DNA of 64,000 nt from Mortierella sp. BCC40632 (Eukaryota; Mortierellomycota; Mortierellomycetes; Mortierellales; Mortierellaceae): NCBI GenBank assembly GCA_011634665.1, contig WAEK01000003.1, positions 1,122,001 through 1,186,000 of the forward strand. Reading direction: 5' to 3'. The notes beneath the pieces were generated by a model. The model worked only from the letters and a program-made list of their open reading frames with translations, did no database searches and had not been told where the DNA came from. This document shows, one piece after another, positions 60,601 to 64,000 of this stretch. The position numbers and the translations under genes were made by a program. Numbering within the stretch: the stretch's first letter is position 1; every line of letters starts with the position of its first letter.

Positions 60601-61678
60601 TTTTTTTTTTGGAGACACACACAGACACAGACGCAGACACACACACAAAAAAAAAAAAAAAAGAGTTTGAAATGCTACTTGCCTCTTGTCCTGACGTCGT
60701 TCCCGGGTCATGGTGGTGGTGATGATGAAGAGTGCGTGGTGATCCAGGTCGTGGTGATCCAGGACGAGGTGATCTCGGTGGGGAAGAAAGCTTTGGCGTC
60801 GTCACTGTTGTCGTCATTGTTGGCATCCCTGTGGTGGTCGCTGTCGTCCGATGAACATCTTGGGTGTTTAAACTCAGCTTTGGCAAGCGTGGCGAGGCGG
60901 GTAGACGAGACTCAAACTCGATCGGTTGGATCTCCTCGAGATCTTGTTCTTCCTCCTGCAACAACTGAACCTGTTCAACTTGTCCATTCTCCTGCTGTTG
61001 CTGTTGTTGCTGTTGTTGTTGGTGAAGGAGCGCAGTCTTCTTGGCTACAGCTTGCCGTTGCTTCTTGGTCAATTTCCGAGACTTTGTGGAGTTGGTCATA
61101 AACTTTTGTCTTGGCTCCTGTCTCTGCATCTCGGTCTCTTGACCGTTCTTCTTGTCTTCTTCCTCTTCCTCCTCTTCCTCTTCCTCGATCTCTTCTTCTG
61201 AGGACGACGATTCTTCAACCTCTTCAGCAGTGTTGCTACTTTCACTACTACTGCTCTCGTAGTCATCATCATCCAAGTCACTGTCCTCACTCGAGTCACT
61301 GCTGTTGCCATGGTCGTCGTTGGTTGGGTGTGAGGTCGAGCGTTCGTTCCACAGACTGTTAAACAGATTGTTGCTAAAGTATGGAAGGGCAGAGGGCGCA
61401 AGGACGTTATTGTCGTTGCTCAGCGAAACCGATGCATGATCGCCACCAAGACTGTTGTTGGAGCCCAAGCTTTGTGGCGACCGCCGCCGATCCGAGGGTT
61501 CGGCCGGAGAAACACCCTTGAGCGAGTCTGACCGACGTGCTCTGCCGAGGGTGAAGTGGTCCGAGGTCTGGGCTTGGCCTTGTGAGGGTGGAGGCGAGGT
61601 CGTGGAGCGGTCATTCTGTTTTGGGGATCCTTGCCGACTATTGGGTGATGGCTTTCTGGAGGATCTTGATTTTGTCAT
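57685..61678 (-). CDS. CDS1: phosphatidate cytidylyltransferase (CDP-diacylglycerol synthase)
   Basis: It makes CDP-diacylglycerol from phosphatidic acid and CTP in the ER, feeding phosphatidylinositol, phosphatidylserine and cardiolipin synthesis. Minus-strand exons are 61678-60683, 59546-59317, 59180-59041, 58649-58351 and 58254-57685, giving 744 residues. All phases agree, but exon 1 must end at CAAGAG/GCAAGT, a GC donor. Exon 1 is a disordered extension of 332 residues: Ser-rich, then a long Glu run, a Gln run of about 10, and a His run. The catalytic part has about eight membrane helices, for example [20 protein letters not shown] and [20 protein letters not shown], then [14 protein letters not shown]. 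The family signature is [20 protein letters not shown] followed by GITDRMDC. Yeast Cds1 is about 457 residues, so the extension is notable. Confidence 0.92.
60991..61022 (-). repeat. CAG/CAA repeat coding a Gln run in CDS1
   Basis: Mixed CAA and CAG codons on the minus strand give about ten Gln in a row in the N-terminal extension. Confidence 0.85.
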
Positions 61679-62361
61679 TGCGGAGAGACAGTGTGAAAAA
61701 AAAAGAGAGAGAGAAGTGGGGTGGAGGGGGGCGGGGGCGGGGCGGAGAAAAATTAAAAACGAACCGGGCGGCGGAGCAGTAAGGTTGCTAATGAAGAGGA
61801 ATGGGAATGGACAGCGCAGGTGAAGGTGGAATGCAGAGGGCAGGCAGACAGACGCGAGGGTGGGTGGTGGGTGGCGTCCGTGAACAAAAGACAGGATATG
61901 AACAAAAAAAGAAAAAAGAGGGCTATAGACTTGGGCTTGCAGCCTGTGCTGTGCTATGTGGGCAAGATCGTTACAAGGATAAAAAAGGCGAGCAGGGCGG
62001 AGCGCAGCGCGTGGTAGATCTGGCTCGAGAGGTGGAGGAAGAAGAGAAAGGGGTGGTTGTGGAGGTTGTGGAGGAGGAAAGAAAAGAAGAGAGAGGAGAA
62101 GAGAGAAGAGAGAAAGAAAGAGAAGGAGAAAAAGGAAAAACATAAAATACAAAAAAAGTGGAAGAGACTCTCCTCCTTCCTCCTCCTTCTCCTACCTTCG
62201 TCTGATAGCCCGCCATTCGCCGCACGTGATGGAGCTCTCGCCCAAACACTCTCGGGCTGTGTAACTCTGCGCGTTCACTTCAGTGAGAACGGCGCTTTTT
62301 TCTTTCTTTCAAAAGAGAGATCCTGTTTGTCCATTGCCAATGGCCATTGCTGTCAGTGGGG

Positions 62362-62420
<59 letters not shown>

Positions 62421-63025
62421 TCTAGCCTTGTCCTAACTTCCACTTCTGCTTGTCAGCTCCATTGCCACTCGACCCTTTCCTCCGTAGTACTCGGGTATAG
62501 AGGTGGAGCGTGCAGGAGCATCCATGGAGGTTAGAAATCTCGGTGAAGAGCAACTTTCCCTTGCCTCTCCTCCGCGCGCCCATTCTCTTTAGCCTAGAGT
62601 TCGCCTCCGCCTCTTCTCCAACAGCTGGTGTCACAGACCAGGCAAGTCAAGGGCATGTACATACTTTGTGATATACACACATGCTAAAACATGCCCAGGT
62701 AATGAATAACGGTAGGGGTCATCGCACAGTCGCGGATCTCTCTACTACCCAAGCATGTGAATACTTTCTTTTTCTCCACTTGGGCTATTTCTCTCTCCCT
62801 CCTTTTTTTTTTTTTTACCCAACAGTCTCTCTCATTAGCATTTGACCAGTGCTGGGGAAGAAGAATGGCCGGAAAGGGAAATTGTCTTACGAAAGAACCA
62901 TTGGGCTCGCATGGTTCCATGGCGGGGTCCCAACACCAACAGAGGCGTGCATGGATACAAAAAAAAAAAAAAAAAAAAAAAAAATCCACACAAAGAGAGA
63001 GAGAGAGAGAGGAGAAGGAGGGGAA
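61679..63025. promoter_or_regulatory. upstream region of CDS1 and right-end genes
   Basis: 1.35 kb. 62040-62150 is purine-rich, which is the CT-rich leader of CDS1 on the minus strand. CACGTG (62223) is an E-box-like palindrome. A TC microsatellite lies at 62366-62416. An A26 run (62959-62984) and a GA run follow. No supported CDS. Confidence 0.5.
62366..62416 (+). repeat. (TC)n microsatellite
   Basis: A perfect TC run of about 51 bp, 0.7 kb upstream of the CDS1 start. Confidence 0.9.
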
Positions 63026-63632
63026 AATGCAGTGTCCAGTTCAGAATGCACAAGGTGAGCCTCTTCCTCCATTTGTGATCAATATTACCAAGGACGGTAA
63101 TTATGACCGTTGGGGGAGGAGTGTGTGAACCATTCAACGATCCTGTTTACGGAAAATGACCTTTTGGCTAGTTCCCTATCACTCTTGAACAGCGCAGTTG
63201 AGAAGAAAGGAAAATTCCTTGTTAAAAAAAAAAAAAGTTGTTGAATGTCAACAGTCGAGATAGCAGGCAAGGGCTTTCCTCCCAATCAACCATGCAACAC
63301 ACGTTTTTTCTTCCATGGGCTCAACGAACGTTTTGTTGTCAGGTCCAATACGTAAGAGGGAGTCGGTTCCAAACGGCCCGTTTTGCTTACGGAGAGGGCA
63401 CTATCAAATGTTTGCACACACAGGTGTGTATGGGTATGCCTTTTTTTTTTTTTTTTCTCCAACCTCCTCAACTTTGCGGATGAAATATTTGTTCTCTTTG
63501 ACCTATTGGGTTTAGCAAAACTATGATCCAAAGAGTTTACCAAACATTACTCTTTCCCTCTTGATCGCCATCCTTCTTTTACGACACACGAGTTTGCTCT
63601 TTCTTCTTCTAAAGCTTCAAGACCCAAACTAG
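63026..63632 (+). CDS. possible unrecognised gene, exon structure unresolved
   Basis: ATG 63026 opens MQCPVQNAQ, then reaches a donor AAG/GTGAGC at about 63055 or reads on to a stop (EPLPPFVINITKDG, 33 residues). Downstream, TTGTTGTCAG at 63342 is a good acceptor. After it two frames look coding: VQYVRGSRFQTARFAYGEG (also reachable from ATG 63292) and GPIRKRESVPNGPFCLRRG, which is the frame that joins the first donor. A further acceptor TTTAG lies at 63515. I cannot decide between the models, and no family is recognised. Confidence 0.3.
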
Positions 63633-63648
63633 TTTAACAACTGCCACC

Positions 63649-63724
63649 ATGGAGGTAACGGGTTCCTTTCTTTGATGGGGTGTGCCACAGACATTTTTTT
63701 TCCCCTCTCTCACTTTTCTTTTCT

Positions 63725-63756
<32 letters not shown>

Positions 63757-64000
63757 GAGTACAAAGAGTCGTAGGCCATTGAACTTCTACTTGTGTGTCT
63801 ACTCGTTCTCTTAGGCTGTGCCAGAATCACAACAGGAGCCTCCACTTGAGAAATATGTCACACGGCAAGTCTGTAGATTCGCTCGATCACACACAAAAAA
63901 AAAAAAACTTTTCTTTTTCTTTTTACCTTGCATATCTGCCCTCCTTCCTCTTCTTTATCCTTTTCGATCTCTTTCTCGTCTGCTCCACGTAATTTACCTT
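63649..64000 (+). CDS. 5' end of an unidentified gene, continuing past the right edge
   Basis: ATG at 63649 has a strong start context (GCCACCATGG) after a CT-rich leader. ATGGAG ends in donor GTAACG at 63655. The intron carries a T31 tract, and acceptor TCTTAG leads to exon 63815-63868, which continues in phase 0. The first 20 residues read MEAVPESQQEPPLEKYVTRQ. A donor GTCTGT then precedes a T/CT-rich intron that runs off the window. The protein is not identifiable from this much. The very short first exon with intron right after the start recalls the RPS6 gene here and is often seen in highly expressed genes. Confidence 0.55.

Overview
This is a fungal nuclear window, most likely from an early-diverging lineage such as Mortierellomycota. 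That placement is inferred from gene content, not from any search: an F-box/leucine-rich repeat gene, a second F-box gene, a GPI-type chitin deacetylase, an ASH1-type GATA finger, and a eukaryotic MscL with a cysteine motif. Genes carry 1-4 short introns, and intron 3' ends often contain long T tracts. About 16 protein genes are supported. I saw no tRNA, rRNA, prokaryotic operon or CRISPR array.

Left third (1-23.2 kb): the mRNA 5'-triphosphatase of capping (minus strand, cut by the left edge) is divergent from a mitochondrial rRNA 2'-O-ribose methyltransferase (MRM1). A large F-box/LRR gene (minus) follows, then a 3 kb gene-poor stretch with one small TATA-headed ORF. After that come a chitin deacetylase, a RidA-family deaminase, ribosomal protein S6 (minus), an F-box protein and an M50B-like membrane metalloprotease.

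Middle (23.2-46 kb): a 6.7 kb stretch is full of simple repeats. It leads into a 1,190-residue GATA-finger regulator, then MscL (minus) and another repeat-rich gap. A tandem duplication of about 2.4 kb carries two glutathione S-transferase (GST)-like genes. The second copy has lost its ancestral end and been joined to about 1.4 kb of unrelated sequence containing a broken, intron-bearing coding relic.

Right third (46-64 kb): a minus-strand coiled-coil/membrane-anchored protein lies next to a long Q/S-rich protein, and the two may be one gene. A secreted single-pass membrane protein follows. Then a DDX51/Dbp6 DEAD-box helicase converges on CDP-diacylglycerol synthase (minus). The 5' end of another gene runs off the right edge.

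The genes are ordinary eukaryotic housekeeping and accessory genes without a shared pathway. The points most worth a second look are the GST duplication and its rewritten second copy, two introns that need GC donors, a stop-free 87-nt intron inside a GATA finger, an apparent one-base frame disruption in the helicase, and MscL with a CxxC-CxxC tail. I found no convincing new multi-gene system.
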